This document shows, piece by piece, positions 18,429 to 27,426 of a DNA stretch of 64,000 nucleotides. Source of the stretch: Bradyrhizobium sp. (GTDB lineage Bacteria > Pseudomonadota > Alphaproteobacteria > Rhizobiales > Xanthobacteraceae); the NCBI RefSeq assembly GCF_022844465.1, contig NZ_JALHLP010000001.1, positions 1,116,001-1,180,000 of the forward strand, read 5' to 3'. Both the position numbers and the translations under genes were made by a program. Positions within the stretch are counted from its first letter, which is position 1; every line of letters starts with the position of its first letter. A model generated the notes under the pieces. It saw only the letters and a program-made list of their open reading frames with translations, was not told the origin of the DNA and ran no database searches.

Positions 18429-19958
18429 CTACTCCCTGGTCCGATTGGCTGCGAGTTGCGCCCGCAGCTCCGTTTTCAGAATCTTGCCATAACTGCTCTT
18501 CGGCAGCGAATCGATACGATGGTAACTCTTCGGCCGCTTATAACGCGCAACATTGTCCAGGCAGAGCTGATCGAGTTCATTGTCGCCCACTTCCTGTCCG
18601 GGCCGCAGCGTCACAAAAGCCGTCACAGCCTCGCCCCACTCGGGGTCCGGCACGCCGATCACTGCGCATTCGAGGATAGCCGGATGCTTGAGCAACACCT
18701 CCTCAAGTTCGCGAGGATAGATGTTTGAGCCGCCCGAAATGATCATGTCTTTGGAACGATCCTTGAGCGTCAGGAAGCCCTCGGCATCCATTGACCCGAG
18801 GTCACCGGTCCACAGCCAACCGTCGCGCAGCGACTTGGCGTTGGCTTCGGCATTGTCCCAGTAGCCCTGCATCACGCAGTCCGACCTTGTAATCACCTCC
18901 CCTATCTCCTCAACGGCCGCCGGTTGGCCGTTCTCGTCAACGACCCTGACCTCCACGCCGGTCCGAGCGAACCCACAGCTTGCGATAAGCGCTTCGCGGC
19001 GGGGGTGACGGCTCTGGCCGAGCAGATGTTTCGGCAAGCTGGTGATCGTCATGGGGGACTCGCCCTGTCCGTAGATCTGCGTCAGGCGTGGGCCAAATAG
19101 TTCCAGAGCCTGCTTCAGATCAGACGCATACATCGGTGCGCCGCCAAAATAGAGTGTCTTGAGGTTTTTGATCGCAGCCGTGCCGGCGCGGTCGTGATTG
19201 ACCAGCCGGCTGACCATGGTCGGCGCGCCGAACAGGGTTACATTCTGATGCCGCGCCAGCAGGTCGTAAATCTGGTCCGGATCGAAGGAACCTGCCAGAA
19301 CGATCTGATGCGATCCCCTGGCCAAGTGCGGGATGGCATACAGACCAGAGGCATGCGACAGCGGCGCAGCATGAATCTTAACGTCACGCTCGTCGATCTG
19401 GTCGATATCGGCGTAGTAACAATGGCTCATGAACAACAGGTTGCGGTGCGACAGAACCGCTCCCTTGGGCCGCCCGGTGGTGCCGCTAGTGTAGAACAGC
19501 CAGGCTTCATCCTCAGGCGCGCTCGACACCGTCGTGACCGGCTCATTCACCAGGAGCCGCTCCAGGTCTGGCGTTCCCGCCACCACGATCCGGGGAAGGC
19601 CACCACGGCTTTCACTACCCAAGCGCTCCGCGACGTCAGACGTCGCGAAACAGAGCTTGCAACCAGAGTTGCAAAGGATGAACGCCATCTCCTTGGCGTG
19701 CAATTTCGCGTTCATCGGCACGGCCACCAGGCCTGCGCGCCAGATGCCGTAGAGGATCATCAGGTAGTCGGCGCAATTTTCCATTGCGAGCCCGACGCGG
19801 TTTCCGGGCGTCAGATTCAGTCGCGACCTCAGACCGGCGGCTAGTTTCCCGACGCGGTCCTCAAGAACGCCATAGGATTGCCTCGTCTCCCCCGCCGTAA
19901 TCGCGGGCTGGTTGGGAAGCCGGATGGCCGCTGTTCGTAGCGACATGGACAGGTTCAT
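18429..19958 (-). CDS. AMP-forming acyl-CoA synthetase
   Basis: 509 aa from the ATG at 19958, which has a purine run AAAGGGGGG about 5 bases upstream; the open frame reaches 20090 but the added 44 residues look non-coding. It has the ANL-superfamily motifs: WLFYTSGTTGRPKGAVLSH (P-loop), QIYGQGESPMT, the hinge WLWTGDLGSMDAEGFLTLKDRSKDMIISGG, and a C-terminal lid with the catalytic Lys in PKSSYGKILK. It activates a carboxylic acid to acyl-AMP and then acyl-CoA. With the hydratase, SDR and thiolase it makes a beta-oxidation-like route fed by the Liv importer. Confidence 0.92.
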   Translation of the reverse strand: MNLSMSLRTAAIRLPNQPAITAGETRQSYGVLEDRVGKLAAGLRSRLNLTPGNRVGLAMENCADYLMILYGIWRAGLVAVPMNAKLHAKEMAFILCNSGCKLCFATSDVAERLGSESRGGLPRIVVAGTPDLERLLVNEPVTTVSSAPEDEAWLFYTSGTTGRPKGAVLSHRNLLFMSHCYYADIDQIDERDVKIHAAPLSHASGLYAIPHLARGSHQIVLAGSFDPDQIYDLLARHQNVTLFGAPTMVSRLVNHDRAGTAAIKNLKTLYFGGAPMYASDLKQALELFGPRLTQIYGQGESPMTITSLPKHLLGQSRHPRREALIASCGFARTGVEVRVVDENGQPAAVEEIGEVITRSDCVMQGYWDNAEANAKSLRDGWLWTGDLGSMDAEGFLTLKDRSKDMIISGGSNIYPRELEEVLLKHPAILECAVIGVPDPEWGEAVTAFVTLRPGQEVGDNELDQLCLDNVARYKRPKSYHRIDSLPKSSYGKILKTELRAQLAANRTRE

Positions 19959-20672
19959 GGACGCCCCCCTTTGCAAACATGACTCCAGCACATCTTGATT
20001 CGGTTTTCGACAGGGAAACCATAGTCCGTGCCAAGTGCCAGAAGGACGCGCGCGAGGATAGAACCGAAAGCGACTTCGCAACTGCAGCAAAAATGTGGGC
20101 TACGCGACCTGAAATCTTGGGCGATATCCAGAGCGGAAATCGTCAGCTCCTCGACCGGCGCGTAGATGTTCCGCTTCTGCAGCGCCAGCTATCGCTCCTG
20201 AGCACATCAAGCCAGGTTAGAGCCTCAACGGTCGAAGCGCTTCACAGCCGGGCCTCACTCATCAAGCTACAACAGATGTCCCGTGCCGCTGTCGAGGCAG
20301 CTAACGGCAAACTCCTTTCATCGGTTAAATCAACAACGGGCCAACAGCGGGACGCGGTTATTTTGCTCATCTCTGTGCACATCGGCACACGCCGCCTTCC
20401 AACCGAATGAGAAACCTAAACTTTCGTTCCACTCCATGAAGGAGCGATGGAAAGCGGCAGCCTAACAAAGTCATCTGATGATCTAATTAATCTTTTCTGT
20501 CGCAAGTCGATCCCATAAGGGATAGGAGGACCAACCGGCAAATCGGGCGCGCCGGCGATGTCGGCCGAGCCGTCCGCTGTCTTCCTGGAGGCGGCGACCG
20601 CTTTCGACGGCTTAGGACGCTATATAGAACGTCGGTTTCGCGCCAAATGCAGCCATCCCTAAAGAAAGCCAA
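19959..20672. other. Gene-poor 714-bp region before the DUF1232 gene
   Basis: I see no recognisable gene. A 143-codon open frame on the plus strand (19979-20410) has a helical, charged C-terminal half that vaguely recalls a phasin, but there is no clear ribosome-binding site, its start overlaps the acyl-CoA synthetase leader, and no motif can be named. It may be a decayed gene. AT-rich sequence at 20480-20510 could belong to a promoter. Confidence 0.45.
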
Positions 20673-21056
20673 ATGCTCTCTGGTATCAAGACCTGGTCGA
20701 ACACCCTAAAACGAGACGGTCACGCGATCTATCTCGCGTCCCGCGACCCGCGCGTGCCGTGGTACGCGAAGGCGCTCGCCATTGTCGTTGCCGGGTATGC
20801 GCTTTCGCCGATCGACCTGATTCCAGACTTCATCCCGATCGTCGGCTATCTAGACGAGTTAATCCTCCTTCCCTTGGGCATCTGGCTCGTGGTCGCGCTC
20901 ATTCCTGCCGAAACTATGGATGAGTATCGCGCTAGGGCGGATGAGGCCGGGCGGCGTCCAACCAGTCGAGCCGGAATGGTGGCAATCATCCTGTTGTGGA
21001 TTGCAGGCGCATTGACGCTGGGAGGGATCGGCTATGCCTGTTGGAGCCGGCCTTGA
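20673..21056 (+). CDS. DUF1232 (YkvA-like) small membrane protein
   Basis: A 127-aa protein with the DUF1232 core: PRVPWYAKALAIVVAGYALSPIDLIPDFIPIVGYLDELILLPLGIWLVVALIP (two hydrophobic stretches, residues about 28-82, with the SPIDLIPDFIPxxGYLDD-type signature). A third hydrophobic segment lies near the C-terminus (MVAIILLWIAGALTLGGIGYA). It is probably an inner-membrane protein; the molecular role of the family is not established. The start has only a weak AAAGAAAG-type site. It stands alone, convergent with the TonB receptor gene. Confidence 0.85.
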   Translation: MLSGIKTWSNTLKRDGHAIYLASRDPRVPWYAKALAIVVAGYALSPIDLIPDFIPIVGYLDELILLPLGIWLVVALIPAETMDEYRARADEAGRRPTSRAGMVAIILLWIAGALTLGGIGYACWSRP

Positions 21057-21107
21057 AATGGCTCGCTTTCGTGAGCGGCACGATGCTCCCTGGCGGTACC
21101 CCCTGCT

Positions 21108-23531
21108 TCAGAACGTCGCTTTCAGGCCTGCGTAAAAGGCGCGCGGCCGCGCCGGGCTGACCGAACGCGCGTCGGTGAAGGAGACGCCGCCATTGGCGAA
21201 ATTGGGCACGCCACCGGTATCGAAGAAAGTCCCGTAGGTCGCATAGCGGTTATCGAAGACATTATCCGCGCGGGCGTAGATCTGGAACGTCTTGTTGATC
21301 TGATAGGAAGCGTGCAGGTTGAAGACCGCATAGGACGGCAATCTCTGTGCCTGATTGGATTCATCGCCGACAAAATACTGGCTGTCGACGAACAACGCAT
21401 CGCCTCCGACCTTGAAGGCATCGGTGACCGCATAATCGATACCGAACTTGAACCGGTTGCGGGGTATCGTCGGAATGCGATTGCCGGGCAGAATCTGCAC
21501 ATTGCCGCTGGCATCGGCGAACGGGCTGTTGGAGCCTACCTGGAGTGAATCGAGGAAGCGTGCATCCACGAGAGCATAGCTGGCATAGAGTTGCATCGTC
21601 TTCGACGTCAGATTGAACTGAGCTTCGATGCCCTGGCGGCGCGTCCGACCCACGTTCTGGAAGTAGCCAAATCCCTGCAGCTCCGGGCTCGGAATCGCAA
21701 GGATGTCATCGGCATTGGTTGCGCGGAACGCTCCAACCTTCCAGCCGAGCGTTCCGACATTCAGTTCGGTCGTTCCGCGGAAACCGGCCTCCACGGTACG
21801 GGAGACAACCTGTTTCAGCGGCGGGTCGGCGATGAGGAATGCGGCGATGAGACAAGGGCGCGCAGGATCGGCGCATGCGAGCTCCAGCGGGGTCGGCGCG
21901 CGATTGGCTTCGGCATATCCGGCATAGGCCGTCAAACCCGGTGTGAACTTGTAGGTGCCGCCGATCATCGGATTGAAGCGGCTGAACGTGTGACTGCCGT
22001 TGAGCGCGGTGCCGATCTGATCTTGAAGATCGATGATTGCATGGGTGAACCGGCCGCCGCCCGAGATTGAAAGCGCATCCGTCACGTCGAACGTGTCGAG
22101 CGCATAGAGCCCGGTGTACCGGTTGGTAGCTCGAAGCGCGACCGGGCCGATCGAAATCGGCTCGCCGGACGGGCCGAGATACATGCCGCTGCCGTTGACG
22201 ACGTAGTTTGAGCCGATCGTGCCCAATTCCGCGCTGGCCCCGAAGCGGGTGACGCTGGAGTCGAAACTGGTGCCAACCATGAACTGGTTGTTGTGCCCGA
22301 AAAGCTGGCCGGTATTGGTTGCCTGAAGGGTCACCCCGGTCGTGACCGAACGCGTTGTGGTCCGGTCGATCTGTCCCAGCACAGCGTCGGGACCGAAGGG
22401 ATTTGCGAGCTGGACGCCATTGAGGCCATTTGCCGGCACGTCATCGTCGTTAAAGCAAAGTAGCAACGGATCGGCTGCACATGGCTGGGTGGCAGTTGGA
22501 TTGCCATCCACCGTCTTGTGCTGGAACGCGCGGACGCGCGCCGAGCCTTCGATCGTCCAGGTCGGTGTGGCCTCGACCTTTCCGGTCAGACTGACGTAGG
22601 CAACGCGGTTGGCTGTCGTTTGCGGCGTGGTGTAGGTCGCCCCCCAATAGTTCTGCAGCAATTCGATCGGCACCGTCGCAGCCGCGCCGAAATTGTTCTT
22701 GGCAACTCCCATGTTGAGGTGAAATTCACTGCTATCGGTCCGGTATCCGACATCACCGTAGAAACGACGAATTTCCGACTCCGAAAAGTTGCGAAAGCCA
22801 TTATCACGCACTCCCTCGAGCGCGCCATAGACAGCAAACTTATCGATCTGCTTGCCATACTGCGCCGAACTCTGGATGCGTCCGAACGAACCGCCCATCG
22901 TGTTGATTTCGGCGCCACGATAGTTGAAGCCATCCTTCATCTGGACGTTGACGGCGCCGCCCAGCGCATTGAGACCGAACGCGGGATTGTTGGTCACGAC
23001 GGTGACCGATCTGATCGCGGCTGTCGGGATCAAATCCCAATTGACGGTGTCCCCAAACGCTTCGTTAAGGCGCACGCCGTTCTGGTAAACCGCCAGTCCC
23101 TGAGGAGTACCGGCGACCGGAGATGCAACGAAGCCTCGAAATTGTATGTCAGGCGTAAATGGATTTCCGGTCGTATCACTGATGATGATGCCCGGCACCT
23201 GTTGCTGTAGTGCGTCCGCGATGTTCAGCGAGCCGGTTCTGGCAATTTGTCCGGCACCCACCGCGTTGACGCTCGCCGGCACCTTGTCGACATCTATTCC
23301 CGAACCCGCCGTCGGCGCGGGTGCGGTCGGATAGACGTACACCCTGCGCGTGTTTGTGGCGGCCCGGGTGGCATTTCTGTTGCGGACCGGCTTGGCCCTC
23401 GTCGTCGGCGCAGTTACCTCAATCGCGGGCAATACCTCGGCAGCACCAGCCGGGTCCGGGGCTTGAGCACAAGCACTCGTCGGAACCAGACCCAGTGACA
23501 TTGCCCCAATAAACAGGAACCGAACGCCCAT
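21108..23531 (-). CDS. TonB-dependent outer-membrane receptor (candidate lanthanide-chelate receptor)
   Basis: 807 aa from the ATG at 23531, which has AGTGGGG 6 bases upstream (an ATG at 23537 is also possible). It has a signal peptide ending SACAQA and a plug domain: VDKVPASVNAVGAGQIARTGSLNIADALQQQVPG, then IQFRGF and FGLNALGGAVNVQMKDGF. A 22-strand-type barrel follows, ending in an aromatic residue (GLKATF). It would move a metal chelate or other scarce nutrient across the outer membrane, powered by TonB. It lies at the edge of a XoxF methanol-oxidation island; in methylotrophs such receptors (LutH-like) take up lanthanides. That function is inferred from context only; iron siderophores remain possible. 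Confidence 0.85.
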   Translation of the reverse strand: MGVRFLFIGAMSLGLVPTSACAQAPDPAGAAEVLPAIEVTAPTTRAKPVRNRNATRAATNTRRVYVYPTAPAPTAGSGIDVDKVPASVNAVGAGQIARTGSLNIADALQQQVPGIIISDTTGNPFTPDIQFRGFVASPVAGTPQGLAVYQNGVRLNEAFGDTVNWDLIPTAAIRSVTVVTNNPAFGLNALGGAVNVQMKDGFNYRGAEINTMGGSFGRIQSSAQYGKQIDKFAVYGALEGVRDNGFRNFSESEIRRFYGDVGYRTDSSEFHLNMGVAKNNFGAAATVPIELLQNYWGATYTTPQTTANRVAYVSLTGKVEATPTWTIEGSARVRAFQHKTVDGNPTATQPCAADPLLLCFNDDDVPANGLNGVQLANPFGPDAVLGQIDRTTTRSVTTGVTLQATNTGQLFGHNNQFMVGTSFDSSVTRFGASAELGTIGSNYVVNGSGMYLGPSGEPISIGPVALRATNRYTGLYALDTFDVTDALSISGGGRFTHAIIDLQDQIGTALNGSHTFSRFNPMIGGTYKFTPGLTAYAGYAEANRAPTPLELACADPARPCLIAAFLIADPPLKQVVSRTVEAGFRGTTELNVGTLGWKVGAFRATNADDILAIPSPELQGFGYFQNVGRTRRQGIEAQFNLTSKTMQLYASYALVDARFLDSLQVGSNSPFADASGNVQILPGNRIPTIPRNRFKFGIDYAVTDAFKVGGDALFVDSQYFVGDESNQAQRLPSYAVFNLHASYQINKTFQIYARADNVFDNRYATYGTFFDTGGVPNFANGGVSFTDARSVSPARPRAFYAGLKATF

Positions 23532-23652
23532 TTGCATCCCCACTGCATTCCGGCCGAGTTGGTGTCTGCCGGTCAGTAGCGAGCAATCTAAGGGCTCAAA
23601 AAATTTGCGCACCATTCAAAACGTCCCGAACAAGTTCGGGAAAATTCCCGAA

Positions 23653-25026
23653 TCAGCAAAGCACGTCGCTGGGCACCACTGCCTCTACCGTTACACCGCT
23701 TTCACCGGAAACAATCGTGAGGGAGCCACCCAATGCCAAAATGCGCTCACGCATTCCCACTAGCCCGTAGCCAAGCCTGTGACCCGGCCGCAATCCGATG
23801 CCGTTGTCGCGGACCCGCACCCGTGCGGCGCCATGGCCGGTGTGCGTCAGACCGGCAGGCAGCCCGGTGGGTTCGACGGTTACGTTGACGCAGGTGGCGC
23901 CGGCGTGGCGAAAGACATTTGTCAGTGCTTCCTGAATGGTGCGGTAGATCGTCAGATCGGCCGTCTCTCCAATCTCCCCAAGCGACTGCGAGATTGCCGC
24001 TTCAATCGTTACTTCCGGATGTGACTCTCCCCATAGACGCAGCAGGGCTCCGAGCGCTTCACGAAGGCCTAGCTCTGCCAGCCCCACCGGCCGTAGCTTT
24101 TCAAGGATCCGCCGATTGGATTGCTGCAAGGCGTTTACCTGCTCCAATATGGCGCTGCCGTGCTTTCGCGCTTCTTCCGCGTTCAGACCCGTCGCATCTG
24201 CAATCCGTGTCAGCGCGCTGGCATGAGCTCGCAAAGCAAAGAGATAGGGTCCAACTTCATCATGAAGCTCGCGTGCAATTTCCTTGCGTTCGACATCCTG
24301 CAGCGAGACGACACGCTCGGCCAGACGCCTCTTGTCGTCGACCGCATCGCCCAGCGTAGCCGCCAGGTGATTCAACTTGTCGCAGATGGCAACGAGTTCC
24401 GGCGGGCCGTCCGGTTTCACGCGCGTGTCATAGCCGCCGGCCTCGATCTTCGTCATCGCCTCCGAGAGCGCCTGGATTGGTGCGAGCGCCCGCCTCACGA
24501 CCCTGCTTGTAATGAGGAAGAGCACGATCGCGATCGCTGTGCCGACCTGGAGCTGGGTGATGATTCCGTCCCAGATCTCGGTCATCTCGTCGTTGGGATG
24601 CGAAGTGATCAGCAGCGAACCCGGCTTTCCCGTGATCGAAATCGGCACGTTCACGGTGGTTTGTTCGGGGTGAACAAGCCTGACAAACCATCCCGGCGGG
24701 GAGCGCGCATCGGAACTGTCATCCGGCCCGTCCGCGATCCCGGATCTTTCGGCTACGGCCCCTTGCCGCATGATGCTGACATGGCGGAGCCGGTTGAGGT
24801 CGTAAACAGTCTGATTCAACCGCGCTTCGGGATCCGGCGCCTCGTTGAGCCCTGCAACGATCGTATCGATAAATTCACGCGCCAACCTTATGACGCTTTG
24901 ATCTTCGGCCTGAACACGAGGTCCGGCCTCGAGCACGAGCCGCGCAACATTGATGGCCAGACCGAGCGTGAGGACAAGCGCGAGCAGCAGGTTGACCCGG
25001 GCGCGCAAGGAGAGCTTTTGCCACAT
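23653..25026 (-). CDS. Sensor histidine kinase (NarX/DegS type)
   Basis: A 457-aa membrane kinase. The N-terminal membrane segment (about 12-32) is followed by a periplasmic domain of about 120 residues, a second membrane segment (about 161-175) and a HAMP linker. The HisKA_3 dimerisation domain reads ERKEIARELHDEVGP with the phospho-accepting His255. The ATPase domain has EALTNVFRHAG (N box) and VRDNGIGLRPGHRLGYGLVGMRERI (G boxes). It is divergent from a LuxR-type response regulator, its likely partner. Its location between a TonB receptor and fghA suggests it regulates C1 or lanthanide genes; the signal is unknown. Confidence 0.93.
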   Translation of the reverse strand: MWQKLSLRARVNLLLALVLTLGLAINVARLVLEAGPRVQAEDQSVIRLAREFIDTIVAGLNEAPDPEARLNQTVYDLNRLRHVSIMRQGAVAERSGIADGPDDSSDARSPPGWFVRLVHPEQTTVNVPISITGKPGSLLITSHPNDEMTEIWDGIITQLQVGTAIAIVLFLITSRVVRRALAPIQALSEAMTKIEAGGYDTRVKPDGPPELVAICDKLNHLAATLGDAVDDKRRLAERVVSLQDVERKEIARELHDEVGPYLFALRAHASALTRIADATGLNAEEARKHGSAILEQVNALQQSNRRILEKLRPVGLAELGLREALGALLRLWGESHPEVTIEAAISQSLGEIGETADLTIYRTIQEALTNVFRHAGATCVNVTVEPTGLPAGLTHTGHGAARVRVRDNGIGLRPGHRLGYGLVGMRERILALGGSLTIVSGESGVTVEAVVPSDVLC

Positions 25027-25252
25027 ATCGTTTGTCCAGGAGTGAAATCGCCTTTGTCTGAGAGCGAACTCGTCGTCGATTCCCCGATTGAGCGAAGCGT
25101 TGACAGATAAAACAGTCGCCTATCTAATTGAAGCGTATAGCAACATCGCCCGGGTTGCATGATTATCGGCGGCAAGTATCCGAAGTCTGCGCCGGTGTTC
25201 CGCCTTCGGTGCAGCAACGGGATTGACGTGGCTATTCGGGACCAGTGTGCCA

Positions 25253-25873
25253 ATGCGCGTTCTGATCGTTGATGATCATCGCATCGTTGCTTCGGGCTGT
25301 CGTGCCTTGTTCGCTAACGACCCGGAGATCGACATCGTGGACGCCTCCGACGCGGAGAGCGGCGAGCGCCTGTTCGGCGAACGGCACCCGGACATATGCG
25401 TGATCGATATCAATCTGCCGACAGTGTCCGGGTTTGAACTGGCGCGGCGCCTGCTCGGGCGCGATCCGTCCGCGCGCATCATCATTTTCAGCATGAACGA
25501 TGATCCGGTATTCGCCGCGCGCGCTATTGCAGTCGGCGCCAAGGGGTTTGTCCCCAAGACCGGAGATCCCCAGGACCTTGTCGAGGCCATCCGTGAAGTA
25601 GCAAAGGGCGGGGTCTATTTGCCGCCGGCGATTGCGCAAAGTATTGCATTCGCTGGCCCCTCCTTCGCGCGAAGCCCACTTACGAAACTGACTGCGCGCG
25701 AGATGGAGATATTGCGGCTGCTCAGTGCAGGCAAATGCCTATCCGAAATCGCGTGGCTGATCCACTCCTCCTACAAGACTGTCGCCAACACATCCTCGAT
25801 CATGCGCCACAAACTCGGCGTGCGTACGTCAGCCGAACTGGTGCGATTGGCCATCGAAAACGGCGTGGCCTGA
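25253..25873 (+). CDS. LuxR/NarL-family response regulator
   Basis: 206 aa from the ATG at 25253 (MRVLIVDDH); an in-frame start at 25223 would add ten residues. The receiver domain has the acidic pair DD, the phospho-acceptor Asp at about 52 (CVIDINLP) and the conserved Lys in FVPKTGDP. The C-terminal LuxR helix-turn-helix reads LTAREMEILRLLSAGKCLSEIAWLIHSSYKTVANTSSIMRHKLGVRT. It probably takes phosphate from the divergently encoded histidine kinase and binds promoters. fghA starts 33 bases downstream on the same strand, so the regulator may be co-transcribed with it. Confidence 0.93.
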   Translation: MRVLIVDDHRIVASGCRALFANDPEIDIVDASDAESGERLFGERHPDICVIDINLPTVSGFELARRLLGRDPSARIIIFSMNDDPVFAARAIAVGAKGFVPKTGDPQDLVEAIREVAKGGVYLPPAIAQSIAFAGPSFARSPLTKLTAREMEILRLLSAGKCLSEIAWLIHSSYKTVANTSSIMRHKLGVRTSAELVRLAIENGVA

Positions 25874-25905
25874 GATTGCGCCGCGCGGCAGGGAACGACA
25901 AGTTC

Positions 25906-26751
25906 ATGACGATTCAAACGGTTTCGCTCAACAAATCGCATGGAGGCATGCAAGGCGTTTACATGCACGCCAGCGCTGAGACCGGGACCGACATGGCATT
26001 TTCGGTCTATGTCCCTCCCCATCGCGATGGCGCAAAGCTGCCCGTGGTATGGTATTTGTCGGGACTGACCTGCACCCACGCCAACGTCACTGAAAAAGGT
26101 GAGTTGCGCAGCGCCTGCGCCGAACTCGGATTGACCTTCGTTGCCCCGGACACCAGCCCGCGCGGTGAAAAAGTGCCCGGTGACCCCGCCGGCGCCTACG
26201 ATTTCGGGCTCGGTGCCGGCTTCTATGTCGACGCAACGCAGGAGCCTTTCGCGCGCAACTACCGCATGTGGAGTTATGTCACGGAGGAACTGCCGAAACT
26301 GGTCGCCGATAATTTTCCCATCGATGCCCGGCGGCAATCCATCCTCGGTCATTCCATGGGAGGCCACGGCGCACTGACCGTCGCTTTGCGCCATCCGGAT
26401 CGGTACCGCGCCGTCAGTGCCTTTGCGCCGATCGTTGCTCCCTCGCAAGTTCCGTGGGGTATCAAGGCGCTGGGAGGCTATCTCGGAGCCGACAAGCAAG
26501 CATGGCGCAGACATGATGCGGTTGCGCTGATCGAGGACGGTGCCAGATTCTCCGATTTACTGGTGGACTATGGCGACGCCGATCAATTTCTCGCCGAGCA
26601 GATTCGCCCGGAATTGCTGAAGGATGCCTGCGAGAAGGCGAACATTCCCCTCACCCTTCGCCGCCAGCCAGGTTACGATCACAGCTACTATTTCATCTCG
26701 ACGTTCATGGCCGATCATTTGCGCTGGCATGCCGCGCGCCTGAAGGCTTGA
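25906..26751 (+). CDS. fghA: S-formylglutathione hydrolase
   Basis: 281 aa from the ATG at 25906. It is an alpha/beta hydrolase of the esterase D family with LSGLTCTHANVTEKG near residues 52-65, PDTSPRG, the nucleophile elbow GHSMGGHGAL (Ser150), a likely catalytic Asp in DYGDADQF and the His in GYDHSYYFI. It hydrolyses S-formylglutathione to formate and glutathione, the last step of glutathione-dependent formaldehyde oxidation in the cytosol. The other steps, class III alcohol dehydrogenase and Gfa, are encoded at 42763-44476, so the pathway is split across the island. Confidence 0.95.
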   Translation: MTIQTVSLNKSHGGMQGVYMHASAETGTDMAFSVYVPPHRDGAKLPVVWYLSGLTCTHANVTEKGELRSACAELGLTFVAPDTSPRGEKVPGDPAGAYDFGLGAGFYVDATQEPFARNYRMWSYVTEELPKLVADNFPIDARRQSILGHSMGGHGALTVALRHPDRYRAVSAFAPIVAPSQVPWGIKALGGYLGADKQAWRRHDAVALIEDGARFSDLLVDYGDADQFLAEQIRPELLKDACEKANIPLTLRRQPGYDHSYYFISTFMADHLRWHAARLKA

Positions 26752-26763
26752 ATTGTCTATTAT

Positions 26764-27279
26764 TCATTGCGGCTGGGGCTTGCCATAATTCGGCGCCAGC
26801 AATCGGTTGCGCACGAGATAGTTCGTCGCCCGCATCCAGGATTCATCGGTGTTGCCGCGGAAATCGGCATTCATTGCGGTAATGAGTTGTCCGGTATGGA
26901 CATCGCGCACGAAGATCGTCAGGTTAAGAATCAAGGTCGAGATCTTCCTTATGAGCCCGGTGATGACCAGATCGGCGCCGATCTGCTGCGCATATTGAAC
27001 GTCGCAGCCGCCGCAGGCCTGGAGATTGCTGCCCTCAGCCGCTGCCTTCACCGGAGAAATGTCGAGGAGCTGGAACTTTCCGGATTCCGTCAACTGCCTG
27101 CGCACCAGATCGCCGATGCGCATCAGTCGGTCGTGCTCGTCGGCTTGAGGCCCTCTCATCTCGCCCTCGAGGCTCGTATCCAACAACTCGAAATCGAAGA
27201 TCGCCAGCTTCGGTGGATCGGCGCGCGCCGGTACCGACACCAGGAGTATGAGTGCGGCCAGGGCAAAGTACGCTCTCAT
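26764..27279 (-). CDS. Periplasmic DUF2380/DUF3280-like protein
   Basis: A 171-aa secreted protein: signal peptide MRAYFALAALILLVSVPARA, then PKLAIFDFELLDTSLEGE, a DRLMRIGDLVRRQLTESGKFQLLDI segment, CGGCDVQYAQQIGADLVITGLIRKISTLILNLTIFVRDV and an AMNADFRGNTDESWMRATNYLVRNRLL tail. The pattern recalls DUF2380/DUF3280 proteins with a CsgG/TolB-N-like fold. Two Cys two residues apart (CGGC) stand out. It is divergent from the PQQ-associated ABC module and such genes recur beside quinoprotein dehydrogenases. No biochemical function is established. Confidence 0.75.
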   Translation of the reverse strand: MRAYFALAALILLVSVPARADPPKLAIFDFELLDTSLEGEMRGPQADEHDRLMRIGDLVRRQLTESGKFQLLDISPVKAAAEGSNLQACGGCDVQYAQQIGADLVITGLIRKISTLILNLTIFVRDVHTGQLITAMNADFRGNTDESWMRATNYLVRNRLLAPNYGKPQPQ

Positions 27280-27426
27280 GACCGTGACCCCCGAACTCGA
27301 CCGTCGCGCAACGACGAAATGCGAACTTGCAAGTTAGAGCAATTCCGTCATGTTTCAAGTCAAGAGTGCCTGCAAAGGCAAGCGCGCCTCCATCGTCGTC
27401 AGGTCGAGGGGCATCAGGGAGCGCCC

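Noticed and set aside
19979..20410. A possible phasin-like protein
   Set aside because: Similarity is only vague, there is no ribosome-binding site, and the reading frame lacks a convincing core; reported only as intergenic.
26767..27426. Upstream extension of the PQQ-associated binding-like protein
   Set aside because: It mirrors the exported DUF2380-like gene on the other strand; the ATG at 27427 has AGGGAG and a signal peptide.
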